Positions 1 to 10,646 of a stretch of DNA of 64,000 nucleotides are shown here, one piece after another. How positions within the stretch are numbered: position 1 is the first letter of the stretch; each line of letters starts with the position of its first letter. Location of the stretch: assembly GCA_030015575.1 (NCBI GenBank), contig CM057344.1:596510410-596574409 (forward strand). The letters run 5' to 3'. Made by a program: the position numbers and the translations under genes. The DNA is from Agapanthus africanus (taxonomy: Eukaryota > Streptophyta > Magnoliopsida > Asparagales > Amaryllidaceae). The notes beneath the pieces were generated by a model, which saw only the letters and a list, made by a program, of their open reading frames with translations, did not search any database and was not told the origin of the DNA.

Positions 1-2958
1 AGATACGAAATGCAGAGAAATTAAATTGCAGTTAAGAAGAACACAAGATAAAAAGAAAATAACTTACTTTATTGATGCACTCTTGACGATTACAATCAAA
101 CTAAAATTTTATCTAGAATTAAAAAGAGGCATGCCCTTATTAGGCTTTAGGGTTTCCTATTTATTGATAGGAGAAATCCTAGGGTTTACATCTAATCCAC
201 ATCTAAAATTACAAAACTACCCTAAGAAAACCGGGTCAATGCACCGACACGTGCTCTGCACGGCCGCGGAACCGCGGCCATAAGCCCTTTTTGACTGCGG
301 ATCCGCGGCCATATGGTGGGGTCTTGAATTCATTTTCTCAGGGCTGCTTCATGTTGCTTTTTCCTTCTGTTTTCTTCACTTGGTTCTTCAGAATCTTTTC
401 TAATTTCTTCCAGATTTCCAACAGTGCAGAATTTGTGGACTTTTACCGTTTACTTCGCGTTGAAGTCTTGAATCTTGTGCTGCCCTTATACTTTGTATAT
501 TGAACTGTTTACTAATCTTTGTTTGTTCCTCAAACTGGTAGGCGACATCTTGCAGATTCATCTATTTGTTGGTCGTAGTCTCACATTTGTAGCGTCTTTT
601 CACCGTTTTCACTGTATTGTTCCGAGAACCTGTAACCTGCAACTATTTAGCAGACATGGATCAAAAGCACCTATTTATTTGTAAAATGATTAAGAATAGG
701 GAATATAATAATGCAAAATTATGATATGAACATGTGTGAGCCGGCAAATCTGTGTAAGTGTAACATACGCATCATCGATAATGGTGTAGGTGTACTAGCA
801 CAGGTATATGTAATGCAATGAGAATGACATGAACGTAGCATAAGGTACATCGTAAGCGAAAATGCTAAAAGGTATACGCATCTACCACATATCCGAGTCG
901 GTGAATCTATCAATCGGTATCCATCCTCACAACATCACGTACGGTAAAAGCTATCGTACGGCATTCTCTAATCAAGGGTATGGATAAATCAACAGGTAAA
1001 ACTCATCGCGTACGGTAATCCATCGTACGGCGGCATTAAACAATTAGAGATTCTATCAACCTATACAACAACGGGGGTACGGATCTATGTCTCATACAGC
1101 ATACCACTCATTATGCACATCATCATCCATATATATATACCTATCTCCCAGGTCACGTCCGTATCAATCTCGTGTCAGGGGACCGACAAAGGTATCAACA
1201 ATCTCATATCGACTCGTATCCATATAACGACATATCACACTAAGTCATCATATCACATCGTATACTCGTTCATCACATTAATATCTCGCATCACATTATA
1301 TAAACGTCATACTTGTTCTCTTTCAATTCGTACCTATCATGATTCACTCCTCATTTCATTTTCTCATGTGTCAGTATGTTCATTAGTGTCAACTTCTATC
1401 ATATTATCATTTGTAAAATCCTATAATCACGCCCGTCGCATATCATTTATCAGGATATAATAATCAAACGATCTTCCATATCAATGTTTGCGGGGGTGCT
1501 ATACGCCATCCACCCGACTTCCCCCATAGATATAAATCTACTCACTTTGATCCTTACTTCCCGAAGTCGATGACGCCATGCTCCTTCGTCTCGGAATCCA
1601 CGCAAAGGTACCTACAATAAATACACAATTGTAATCGCTATTAAAATCGTGTTCGGAAAACCAATACGGCATATGGATCGCCTATAAGTTAGAACCTATA
1701 GTCTAGGCATGCAAAACCAACCAATTATCCCTTGTCATTGATGTACAAACATCCAACGACCAAATACAAAACCAAATATCACAATCAATAATTCCAAAAT
1801 ACGGAAAACATAACCAAAAACCACTTATGAAAGCTCCCAGATTTTGGTTCAGGTCAAAAGGGGATCAACAAACTGTACTAAGGGGTAGTATATTGAGTGT
1901 GTGCTACTGGACCAATTCCAGAACCAACCACCACCAAGGGGCCGGCCACATACACCAAAAATCCGGCGAGCTCGGCCCGTTCGGCTCTGTTTGGGTCCGT
2001 CTTCTCAGGGTGGTCTACTAGTGTCTTAAATTGGTCTCTGGAGTTGTTTGTTTTTCTCATAAACTTCCCAGGTCATCCCAAATTCCCTGTAGGCCTTAAG
2101 GTTTCACAAAACCGACACGGAACAATTCTAACTTCGTGTATCGGGTTCTAAACTCAATTCCAGGTCAATAGAACACTCTCTAAGGTCTTGTAAACACTCC
2201 CTACATCTCAATTGACCACTTGACAGCAACTTATAATATTCTAAAATCGATAACCTCGTTAACTCAATTTCTAACTAGAAATACGATATTTAACACCAAA
2301 AACTAAACTAAAGTGTATGGATTACCTTATTTGCAACCATAGAACTTTCTTGAGTTGCCCAAGTCTTCAAAATCCAAACTTGGTTGGTCCAAAGTGTTTA
2401 GAATGGAGGTGTGCATGTTTTTAGTGAAGAGGGCATAGGATTTTGGTGAAGGATTGGAGATGATGCATGAGATGGTGGAGGTTGAAGAAGAAGAAGCAAA
2501 GAGATGAAGAAATAATGGGGGAGATGAATGAATGGCAGCCCCCCTCTCTCTCCTACACTCACTCTCTCTTATTCTCATCCTTCTCACAAATATCTATTTT
2601 GTTTCTTTCATAAAAATCTCTTTTGTCCATGGCATCAAATTGATTCTATTCACACTCAATTCATTTCCTTTTTTTTCTTTCCATTTTCATTTCCTTTCAC
2701 ATTCTCTATCTCCCAAAACTCACAAACACACACATGTACACATGCACATGACATGGTGCAAAATCATGAAAAAAGAACAAACACGGATTTAATCCAAAAT
2801 CCGATAAATATTATTAAAATAAATAAATCATTTTATTCTCCGATAAATTTCCAAATATTGGTATACACTTATACCACTTTACGAAAATCCCAATTTCGCA
2901 AATCGGGTTGTTTTCGCGAAATATATTATTTTAATATTAAATTTCCAGAAATAATATT
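1..2958. other. Unassigned AT-rich, probably transposon-derived sequence
   Basis: I see no convincing gene here. ORFs are short and unlike known proteins. The sequence is AT-rich, with a CT-rich tract around 2525-2720 and two GC palindromes (262-279 and 297-306) standing out. Read on the minus strand from about 2958, it resembles a long plant LTR: AT-rich start, purine/pyrimidine tracts, then a leader-like part. Its right edge coincides with the point where reverse transcriptase coding of T1 abruptly begins (about 2965), so it may be an LTR inserted into T1, with the rest of T1 lying left of the window. No second LTR or target duplication is visible, so the assignment is tentative. Confidence 0.3.
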
Positions 2959-2964
2959 TTATAT

Positions 2965-3560
2965 TTCAGAAATGTTACAAGACTTCATCAAACACCTGGA
3001 CTACTCGGCTTGGCTTGCCAAAGTAGTCATGGTCAAGAAATCGAACGGAAAGTGATGCATGTGCGTCGACTTTACCAATCTGAACAAGGCCTTCCTGAAA
3101 TACAACTATTCGTTTCCATGAATAGATCAGCTTGTGGATAGCTCGGACGGTCATGAGCTACTGAGCTTCATGGATGCATTCTTATAATCAAATCCGGATG
3201 GACCCGGCCGACGAAGTGCTCACCGCTTTCACCACTGATCGAGGGGTCTATTGTTACAAAGTATTGCCTTTTGGCCTCAAAAAGACCGTGACAACTTATC
3301 AACGGCTGGTCAACAAGCTGTTCAAGCCTCAGATTAGGCAGAACATAGAAGTCTACGTCGATGACATGCTTATAAAATCCACCCAGTCGGCCAGACATAC
3401 CGCGGACCTTGGCGAAATCTTCGAGGTCTTATGAAAGTACAAGATGAAGCTGAATCTGACTAAGTGTGCTTTCGGCATCACAGGCGGAAAGTTCCTCGGG
3501 TTCATGGTTACCCATTGAGGAATCGAAGCAAACCCGGAGAATATCAAAGCCATCGTTGAC
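2965..3560 (+). pseudogene. T1 reverse transcriptase fragment
   Basis: Degraded Ty3/gypsy reverse transcriptase. Recognisable blocks include the WLAKVVMVKKSNGK segment near the start, a CVDFTNLNKA-type block at 3065-3090, the LPFGLKK block near 3270, and the catalytic YVDDML box near 3355-3370. The N-terminal part of the domain is absent from the window, and coding starts where the unassigned AT-rich sequence ends. It is followed directly by the RNase H of the same polyprotein. Family known: it would copy element RNA into DNA in the virus-like particle. This is a fossil with several breaks. Confidence 0.75.
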
Positions 3561-4060
3561 ATGACGACACCCAAGAATAACGTGGAAATCAAGCGAATCA
3601 CCTGCAGAATGGCTGCTCTAAGCCGTTTCATGTCCAAATCCGGGGAGAAGTGCCTACCTTTCTTCAAAGCTTTGAGGAAGATCCCAGGGTCTGAGTGGTC
3701 CGAGGAATGTCAAGTCACCTTCAAGCAGCTCAAGGAGCATCTGTCGACGCAACCACTGCTCACCCGACCAGCCGAAGGAGAAGAGCTACTGCTATACCTG
3801 GCCATCTTTGAACAAGCAGCTAGCTCAGTACTCGTTAAAGAATTCAAGGGAATACAAAGGCCGGTTTACTACGTCAGCCACGTTTTCAAAGACGCAAAAA
3901 CAAGGTACCCGGCCATCGAAAAGATAGTCTTGGCACTCATCGTCACCGCTAGAAAGCTCCGACACTATTTCCAGGCTCATACGATAATCGTCCTCACCGA
4001 CCGGCCTCTGGGAAATATCCTCGGTTCCCCCGAGTCGTCAGGCCGCTTAGAGAACTGAAG
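3561..4060 (+). pseudogene. T1 RT-linked RNase H region
   Basis: Continuation of the T1 pol reading. The connection region has a KFSPDLD-like loop replaced by FMSKSGEKCLPFF. Next comes an RNase H-like segment with LLLYLAIFEQAASSVLV, then RPVYYVSHVFKDAKTRYPAIEK and ALIVTARKLRHYFQAH, which are typical of plant gypsy RNase H. About 165 codons are open here. It belongs with the RT upstream and the second RNase H downstream. Confidence 0.7.
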
Positions 4061-4133
4061 ATGGGAGTTGTCGCAGTTCAACATCTAGTACCGACCGAGG
4101 CAAGCTATCAAAGACCAAGCCATACCCGACTTT

Positions 4134-4784
4134 GTGGTCGAATGCACCGTTCCCAACAGAGAAGAAGCGCCGGCACGGGATCCGGGCCCGCAAAGCTCAG
4201 TCGAAGAAAAGCTCAATCCAATTCCGGACTGGGTACTCTACGTGGACGGTTCCTCCATAAAGGAAGGAAGTGGAGCCAAACTGGTCATCCGCAGCCCCAA
4301 CGAAGCCGAGATGGAGTATTCTTTGTGGTACGGATTAAAGGCCTCGAACAACGCCGTGGAGTACAAAGCCTCATTGACCGGCCTACGAATCACCTCGGGA
4401 GTGGGGTTAAAGAAAATTATAGTCCACAGCGATTCGGCTTTGGTCGTCGGGCAAGTGACCGGGCGATTTGAAGCCCGAGAACCCCTCATGATGAAATACT
4501 TTGCCGAGGTGAAAAGGCTAAGGAAAAGTTTCGACGAAGTACAAATGGAGCAGGTTCCTCGAAGTATGAACATCAAAGCTGACGGCTTGAGCAAGCTCGC
4601 CTCCTCTTATTTGGCTAACCACAGAAGGAACATCCTCTTTGAAGTCCTATCGCAACTCAGCGTCGAAGATACAGAAGTGATACACCGGGTATACGCTATT
4701 CAGGGAGATACCCCGGATTGGAGAAAACTTATAGTGGAATTTCTCAAGGATAGAATGCACCCCGAGGACCGAACAGAAGCGCGT
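4134..4784 (+). pseudogene. T1 archaeal-type RNase H (aRNH) and linker to integrase
   Basis: An open stretch starts with a proline- and acid-rich linker, then WVLYVDGSSIKEGSGA, a block with NNAVEYKASLTGL, then IVHSDSALVVGQV, and ends with MNIKADGLSKLAS. These are the acidic motifs of the second, archaeal-type RNase H that defines Tat-lineage elements. It is followed by the start of the integrase linker (EFLKDRMHPEDRTEAR), where solo LTR T2 cuts in. Codons past about 4784 in this frame are LTR sequence and not pol. Confidence 0.78.
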
Positions 4785-6250
4785 CGTAGGGTGTTTTTCG
4801 TTACCCCATTGAGATGGAAAAGCGCGCTTGTCAGGCATGTACAGATTCCCCCCGTCTGGGGCAAGCCAGGGTTTATTGATTGTGGGAATCCGAATCTCCG
4901 GCAGCCACGGACTAAGCTGCCGTTAATTACCCCTCTCTTTTGAAGCGAGGGAACCTCCGATTGATGGGTCAAACTGGTCATGCGAACTCAATGTGCCGTA
5001 TGCATGTGTTGTGCTTTGAAGGGTACTTAAACGTATCGGGGGCCACACAGATTTTACGGGGGTCCCGCTACCCGGATAACGGGTTGGGAGTCAAGAGAGG
5101 AGCAGCGCCCTGTTAGAAATTTTTTCTAACGGGGGACGTGTTTTGAGTGTGGAGCATGAGGGAAAAAGAGAGGTGAAGAGCATCTTAAGGACACGTGGGT
5201 GGCGCGTGGGTGCCGGGCGCCAGCGGGCCACGTACGCGGCGCCCACGTCAGAGGGTCACGCGCCCCGCACATGGGTGCCGGACGCCGGCGGGCCACGTGC
5301 CCCGTACGTGGGCTCCGGGCACCAGTGGGCCATGTGAGCGCCAGAGGGCCACACGCCTCGCACGTGGGCACTGGGCGCCCGCGGAAAAAGGAGCTTAGCT
5401 CCTATATTGGGAGTTGTACTCCCGATTGACATTTGGAGTTAAACTCCAAAAAAAAAGGAAGAAGGCCTTAACCCCTGCATAGGGAGTTGTACCTCCCGGT
5501 TGACTTTTAGAGTTAAGAAAAATCGGATTTATTATTTTTTTGTGGAGTTAAACTCCTAAGAGATTTTCAGAGATGATGAAAGGGAACCCCTTTCTTCTCC
5601 CTTAAGCCCTGGATTTCTTTTGAGCCTTAGATCTTTCCAAAGTGGGATTTTTGGAGATGGGTCTCCTTCTTTCTCCTCTCTGTTGGCTGGATCTTGGATC
5701 AAAGGGAGGGTTGAGACTTAAAAATCTCCTTTTTAGAGATCTGATGGGAGATCTGAGCTCCCCTTTGTGGGTTTCATGGTGAAAAACTATTCCTTATTGG
5801 GGAAAGAAGAGTGAAACTCTTGATTTAATTTAAGAAAAAGGAAGAAGGTTTAGAATCTTGAGGAAGGAGAAGGAGGCACAGAACCCTAGACTTTTTTGAG
5901 AGAATGAAAAACTTGTTATTGATTTTTTCATCATGTTTGCCTTTATAGGCTACACACTTTACACATAGCCCCTTGGGCTTTTCCATATGGCACTTGTGCC
6001 ACCCCATGCCTTATGTGCTTATTTCTTTTTGCACATAAGCCATGGGGTTTACAAAATTTTGACTTTTTGCCCATTTTACATATATTTATTTCTAAAAAAA
6101 GAATTACAGTAAACTAATTTATGGGTTCATTCTTTTTGTCATGGAGCCGGTCCTTTCCATGCTCGGCCTTAACCTGGGCCTGGGCCCACTTGGCTTAGGG
6201 TTGACTTTGATTTTGACTTGGTAAACCGAGTGTAATTTTTGACCCCAACA
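4785..6250 (-). mobile_element. T2: solo LTR of the T5 family, inside T1 pol
   Basis: About 1.47 kb that matches both LTRs of T5 (29902-31732 and 37916-39857) along its length: the same left edge (GTAGGGTGTTTTTCG), the same block with CTCCGGCAGCC...CGGACTAAG, the same downstream module with GGAGTTAAACTCC, and the same right edge ending CCCCAACA. By eye it is clearly more diverged from them than they are from each other. The GC-rich middle (5200-5390) has its own repeat variant. T5's gag lies on the minus strand, so the LTR is assigned minus. No clear 5-bp target duplication remains. T1 integrase coding resumes right after it. Confidence 0.8.
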
Positions 6251-7418
6251 TACGCAGGCTCCGCATGAAAGCTCGGCATTTCGTGTGGAGCAAAGGCAAC
6301 ATATATACAAAATTAGTATACCCAACCTCTACTCAGATGCATCAATTCCGACGAAGCTGAGTACGTTCTCCAAGAGATACACGAAGGAGTCGGCGGCGCA
6401 CATTAGGGGGCCCGCAATCTGATCTAAAAGACGCTGCTGTAAGGCTATTATTGGCAGACAATCCAAGCTGATGCAAAGAAACTCGTATGGAGGTGCAAGG
6501 CGTGTCCACTCTTTGGCAGTGTTCCTCGGCTGCCAGCCATGGAGTTGATACCGCTGAGCTCCCCTTGGCCATTCGTCCAGTGGGGAATGGACATGATCGG
6601 CCAGCTCCCCATGGGTATAGGAGGCATAAATATATCCTCGTCACCGTAGATTACTTTGCAAAATGGGTCGAAACCACACCGATCAAAAAGCCAGATGCCA
6701 CCTCCACAGTGAAGTTCTTGCAGAACAACATAATTGTAAGGTTTGGAATTCCAAGGCGCATCATCACCGACCATGGAACCAACTTCGAGAACGATAAAGT
6801 CAGAGAGTTCTGCAACGATTACCACATATTGATAAAGTTCTCTGCAGTCCCTCATCCCCAGTGCAACGGGCAGGCTGAGATTGCAAAATGAGGTGTCATC
6901 GGGGGGCTCAGGGCCTGCCTAGAAGGAAGGCAAGGTGGATGGGTCGATGAAATGCCCCAAGTACTCGGGGCATTGCAAATGTTGAGGAAGATACCCACAG
7001 AGGAGACCCCATTTAGTTATGTTATGGCACCGAGGCAATGGTCCCCACGGAAATCGACTTACCCAGTTACTGGGTCGAACACTTCGACGACGAAGCCAAC
7101 GTCTTGGCCCCTCGAAGCAACCTAGACATCCTGCTGGAGAAGAGAGACCGGGCATAAATAAGGATATCCGCATATCAGCAGCAGACCGCCCGGAACTACA
7201 ATGCTCGGGTCAAACACCGGGTGTTCAAATCATGAGAATTAGTCCTCCGACGCAACGAATTCAAGGACCAAGGGAAGCTACATGAGTTCTCCTCGAAATG
7301 GGATGGCCCCTTCCTCATGACCGAGGTATTGCCTGGAGGAGAATACCGCCTCCAAGATTCCTTAGGACGTAACCTTCCGCGGCCATATAATGCAGAAAAG
7401 CTTAAATTGTATTGTTAA
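6251..7418 (+). pseudogene. T1 integrase
   Basis: Resumption of T1 pol after T2. An N-terminal zinc-binding-type stretch (about 6330-6490, including DEAEYVLQEIHEGV-like coding) precedes the catalytic core at 6580-6890, which shows YILVTVDYFAKWVE, FGIPRRIITDHGTNF and HPQCNGQAE. The C-terminal part ends with a GEYRLQDSLGRNLPRPYNAEKLKLYC-like tail and a stop at 7416-7418, typical of Tat pol. Several breaks are present. This fixes the 3' end of gag-pol and hence the start of the 3' noncoding region. Confidence 0.75.
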
Positions 7419-7879
7419 ACTTGTGCTATCTTTAATAATAATGATTATTGCTTCTCTGCAATCCGGACTATTTCTCTCAATTCTAAACTAGGACACCGCA
7501 CAAGGCCGGTGTGTAGCCTCTTACCCGTCACGACCATTCACAACGGGTAGCTTCCTTCCCGACCAAACTGAGGGTCTGAATCCCTCTCACGAGCCTACTG
7601 GCTTTTTCCAGCCCGGCTCGGAGACAAGGAAAGTATCTCAGGCCAGTCCTTTACTCAGGTAAATAAAATGCGGGTGCACCTATAGGCAGCCGACCTAAGT
7701 CTCACTCCGCTCATCTTACCTCGACTCCGAGGTGAAGGAGGGGCACCAATCAACCTACACTTAGAAAACAGAAACAAAAATTTTTGATATTCTGACATTC
7801 TGAGCAAAGAAAAATTCATTAATAAGAGGTATTCTCGGCTTCTCAGCCTTACAAAAGTACTCGGGGATTGCAAAAGAAA

Positions 7880-8397
7880 ACATTACTTTGATTCTTAACA
7901 ATTACAACAAAGGAGGGAAAGGCTCTTGAACACATTGGTCATGGTACTCGAAGCAGAGGTCCGCCAGCCGATCCCAGGCAGCATCCCATCCTCCCTCTGC
8001 CTATGCCCATTGACCCAAGCCACTACAGTGTCGTCGGAGACTCCCGCCGTCGCATATGAAGCTATAATCAATCTCTGTTTTAAAGATCGGCAAAGGAGAT
8101 TTATCGAGCGATCTCGTCCGCTCTTTGAGATCAGGACCAACTCATGGGCCATGTACATCTTATCGACGGCTTCGTCTAGCGCTGGTTAAGATAGCGCCCT
8201 AAAAAGGCCAGGGGAGGACCTCCAGATCACGTTGACAAGCACACGCAGGAGAGAGGATCAGCGTGGAAGTAACCGCCCATAATGGCGTTGTAGCCGACCT
8301 AACACAGCCTTGTATATGTTAACAGAGCCTCATGGTCATAATAGTAGACATCGTTGCGTGAGACGATCTCTCAAATATTGTACGTGTTGTCGGCCAT
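7880..8397 (-). pseudogene. Possible second antisense ORF of T1
   Basis: On the minus strand an ATG at 8397 opens a reading (starting MADNTYNI) that continues, with a few interruptions, through blocks such as NAIMGGYFHAD, FRALS, VDKMYMAHELV and GVSDDTVVAWVNGH to about 7880. A TATA-like box lies on the same strand about 115 bp upstream (8511-8520), and AATGAA-type 3'-end sequence lies downstream. I do not recognise the product. The arrangement mirrors the other antisense extra ORFs in this window, so it may be a decayed extra ORF or a duplicated remnant of one. Chance cannot be excluded for so short a reading. Confidence 0.35.
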
Positions 8398-8510
8398 CGA
8401 AAAATGAATCGATTACGTAGGTCAAAAGGAGAACAACGAGAGGAGCCGAGAAAGTGTAAGAAAACTAAAAGCAAATGAGTGGAAGTGCCTGAGGGGAAGC
8501 TGAGACCCTA

Positions 8511-8520
8511 CTATTTATAG
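8511..8520 (-). promoter_or_regulatory. TATA-like box for antisense ORF
   Basis: Minus-strand CTATAAATAG lies about 115 bp upstream of the ATG at 8397 and reads away from it in the correct direction. The match to the plant TATA consensus is excellent. Promoter function is inferred from motif and spacing only. Confidence 0.5.
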
Positions 8521-8759
8521 CCTCACCAAAATTCCCTTACGGTTGAGATCCTTTCCCGCCAAGGCGCAAATTACGGAGTATCGCATCCATCGGATGAGGC
8601 GTCGCCACGCGGCTTCCAGTCATTGGCCTCCTCACTTTCATGTAGATCCGGGCAGATTGAATGACGCCACCAGAAGATACGCACAGATTCCAGGATACCT
8701 ACCAGACGACACATGGCCCCGTGAATCGGGAAAGCACAAATGTCCACGTCATGGCGATC

Positions 8760-9180
8760 CGACTTTCTATAGATCTGAAGCCCTCTCGTGAGGCCGCTGG
8801 GCAGCCTCCTGCTCGGAAAATTCACAACGAGTGAATTCCCACTCGACCTAGGCTGTGAATCCCAAGTCCTGGTGCAGGTAGATTCCTGCTCGTCCCCGAT
8901 GCACACCCATCCATAGCGAGCAGATTCCTGCTCGGCCCAAACTGTAGATCAGAAGCCCTCTCACGACACCGCTGGGTAGCCCCATGCCGGTCAATTCGCG
9001 GCGAGTCGATTACCACTCGGACTAACCTGTGAATCCCAAGTCCTCTTGCGAGTAGATTCCTGCTCGAACTAAGCTTTGAATCCCAAGTCCTCTTGCGAGT
9101 AGATTCCTACTCCCCCGAGACACACTCATTCATAGCAAGCGGATTCCTGCTCGGACCGAACTATTAATCCTGAAACCTCA
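8760..9180 (+). repeat. Imperfect tandem repeat, T1 3' region
   Basis: Two to three degenerate copies of a unit of about 170-180 bp. Recurring phrases are gaagccctctcrygag, ccgctgggyagcc, tgaatcccaagtcct and gtagattcctgctcg. The last phrase also repeats at shorter spacing near 9050-9110. Confidence 0.7.
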
Positions 9181-9412
9181 CATGAGACCATCGGGTAGAC
9201 TCTTACCCAGCACACATACTCGAAATAGGAAAGCTCCTGCGTAAGCCAAGTAAGGAAAGCTCGTCTACAATTGACAGCCAATCCGATACTCGTTATACTC
9301 GAATCAACAGGTCTCCGGGGAAAGAGGGGATGTTATCAAGCTTTCCAAAATTTCTAGAGTTTCCAAAGGGATACCGGGCTATATAGACTTGAAAGGCTTA
9401 CCCTGAGTTTAC

Positions 9413-9570
9413 CTAATGTTCGCTCAACTCACGTTATCTCGTCTCCGGGGTATATGAGGGACACCGGTCTACTCACACTTGGAAGAATAAACCTAATGTT
9501 TGCTCGACTCACGTTACTTCGTCTCCGGGGTAAAAGAGGGACACAGGTCTACCCACACTTGGAAGAATAA
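9413..9570 (+). repeat. 79-bp tandem duplication
   Basis: The unit beginning cctaatgttcgctcaactc (9413) recurs at 9492, and each copy ends cacttggaagaataaa. Identity is about 90% by eye. A weaker third copy may precede it near 9300-9410, which shares the ctccggggaaagagggg phrase. Confidence 0.8.
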
Positions 9571-9739
9571 AAACAAAAATTTTCCAATCAGACATATTAC
9601 AGACGAGCAAAAATACTTCATTAATTTCAAAATTGATGTACAAGGTATTATGAGCTCCTCGGCTTAAAAAAATTGCCACAAAATTGCCTAAAGACTTACA
9701 AAGGAAAATAAAAAAAGGAAAGAAGAGAGAGTGGCGGCT

Positions 9740-10646
9740 TCAAGTTGTATTCTCGCCTAAGGTCTCATCGCTGCCCGTCTGCGCGGCGCCTTCCCCCTTT
9801 GGCTCTTCCTCAGGGAGGTGGTACCTCGCGCGGAGCTCCTGGTCATCGAGCCCGAGCACGATCTCCTTCATGACGTCAAGGGCATTATACCACCCAACGG
9901 CCGCATAGTTAGCGAGGTCGAGGTAGATTTGGTCGGATGTTTTATAGTCCTCTACAGCCTTCTCCGCCCTCTTCTCGGTCTTTTTCACCGCTTCGTTGGC
10001 CACCTGGGCAACCTTCTTGGACGAGTCACTCTGCTTCTTCATCGCATTGAAGAGCTCGTTCACTTCTCCAACCTGGGCCTGGAGGGCCCGGATGGACTCG
10101 GTCAACCTCACGGCCTTCACCTCCTCCGAGACCAGCCGCGACTCGAAGAAGGCGGCATTGTCCTCAGCCTCCTTCAGCTTGGCGAGGATCTCTTCCTCGT
10201 GCGAAGAGGTCTCCCCACCCTTTTTATTGCCGGGGCAACCTTTTCGGCCTCCATGGCAGCTAGGAGGGCACAGTGATGAAGAACCTGCGAAAGGAAGCAA
10301 ACAGCATCCATCAGGGACTGAACAGGGGAAAATTTACTTGAAAATTTTATGGAGAGCTCACTAACCTGGACGGCTTCCTGATCTATCGCAGCATCCTGAG
10401 ATTTCATCGTGCCTAAGGTATCTGGGTCCCCACCGCTTTCTCCATGTCTGCCAGCAAGCTGTCAGCCACAGCTAGTCCCGACGGCACCTTGAAGCGGAAG
10501 TCGCCCTCTTGAATATGTACCCCGACCGAAGATGGGCGGGAAATCACCTTCTTGAGCCTCTTGGCCGGAGACTTGGCAGAAGAAGGCGCCTCTGGCCTCA
10601 CCTGGAGAATCTTTTCCCGGGCTTGTTTCTGCCCGCTACACCTGCG
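9740..10646 (-). pseudogene. T1 antisense extra ORF, C-terminal part (coiled coil)
   Basis: Minus-strand coding, opposite to pol. The last ~185 codons (stop at 9740) are a long charged coiled coil (EEEILAKLKEAEDNAAFF, then QAQVGEVNELFNAMKKQ, EKRAEKAVEDY) followed by LANYAAVGWYNALDVMKEIV. Upstream, a basic serine-rich segment runs up to 10641, where T3 has inserted. The N-terminal part lies at 63529-64000. A segment of about 90 bp near 10265-10365 has GT..AG edges and a pyrimidine-rich 3' end, so it looks like an intron. Family knowledge: Tat elements often carry extra ORFs downstream of pol, sometimes antisense. The N-terminal half resembles the putative gypsy-type transposon family (Pfam PF04195). 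It is broken chiefly by the T3 insertion. Confidence 0.65.
10642..10646. repeat. Target site duplication of T3, left copy (CTGCG)
   Basis: CTGCG immediately precedes the first base of the T3 5' LTR and recurs immediately after the 3' LTR at 63529-63533. The same antisense ORF of T1 is cut at both points, which confirms the insertion. Confidence 0.9.

Larger units (their letters stand above)
7419..9739 (+). other. T1 3' noncoding region
   Basis: Over 2.3 kb between pol and the main antisense ORF. It contains pyrimidine-rich text, imperfect tandem repeats (8760-9180 and 9412-9570), a possible second antisense ORF with a TATA-like box, and two related stretches resembling antisense 3' ends: about 7780-7890 and 9570-9690 share attcattaat, then a gagctcctcggctt/ctcggcttctcagcctt-like core. 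Long noncoding 3' regions between pol and 3' LTR are normal for Tat elements. Confidence 0.6.
2965..10646 (+). mobile_element. T1: old Tat-lineage Ty3/gypsy element, left part
   Basis: This is the outermost recognisable element. In order it shows reverse transcriptase, RNase H, a second archaeal-type RNase H, integrase, a long 3' noncoding region with repeats, and an antisense extra ORF. That order, with dual RNase H and an antisense ORF downstream of pol, is characteristic of the Tat lineage. Its 5' half is not in the window and no LTR of its own is seen. It is interrupted by solo LTR T2 within pol and by giant element T3 within its antisense ORF, and it continues at 63529-64000. Coding is degraded, with on the order of ten or more breaks. 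It must be older than T3, whose LTRs already differ by about 6%. Confidence 0.75.

Noticed and set aside
4238-4594. 118-codon minus-strand ORF opposite T1 RNase H
   Set aside because: Shadow of the conserved plus-strand coding sequence.
4785-6250. Target site duplication for solo LTR T2
   Set aside because: The flanking five bases (CGCGT and TACGC) do not match, so the duplication is lost or the edge is altered.
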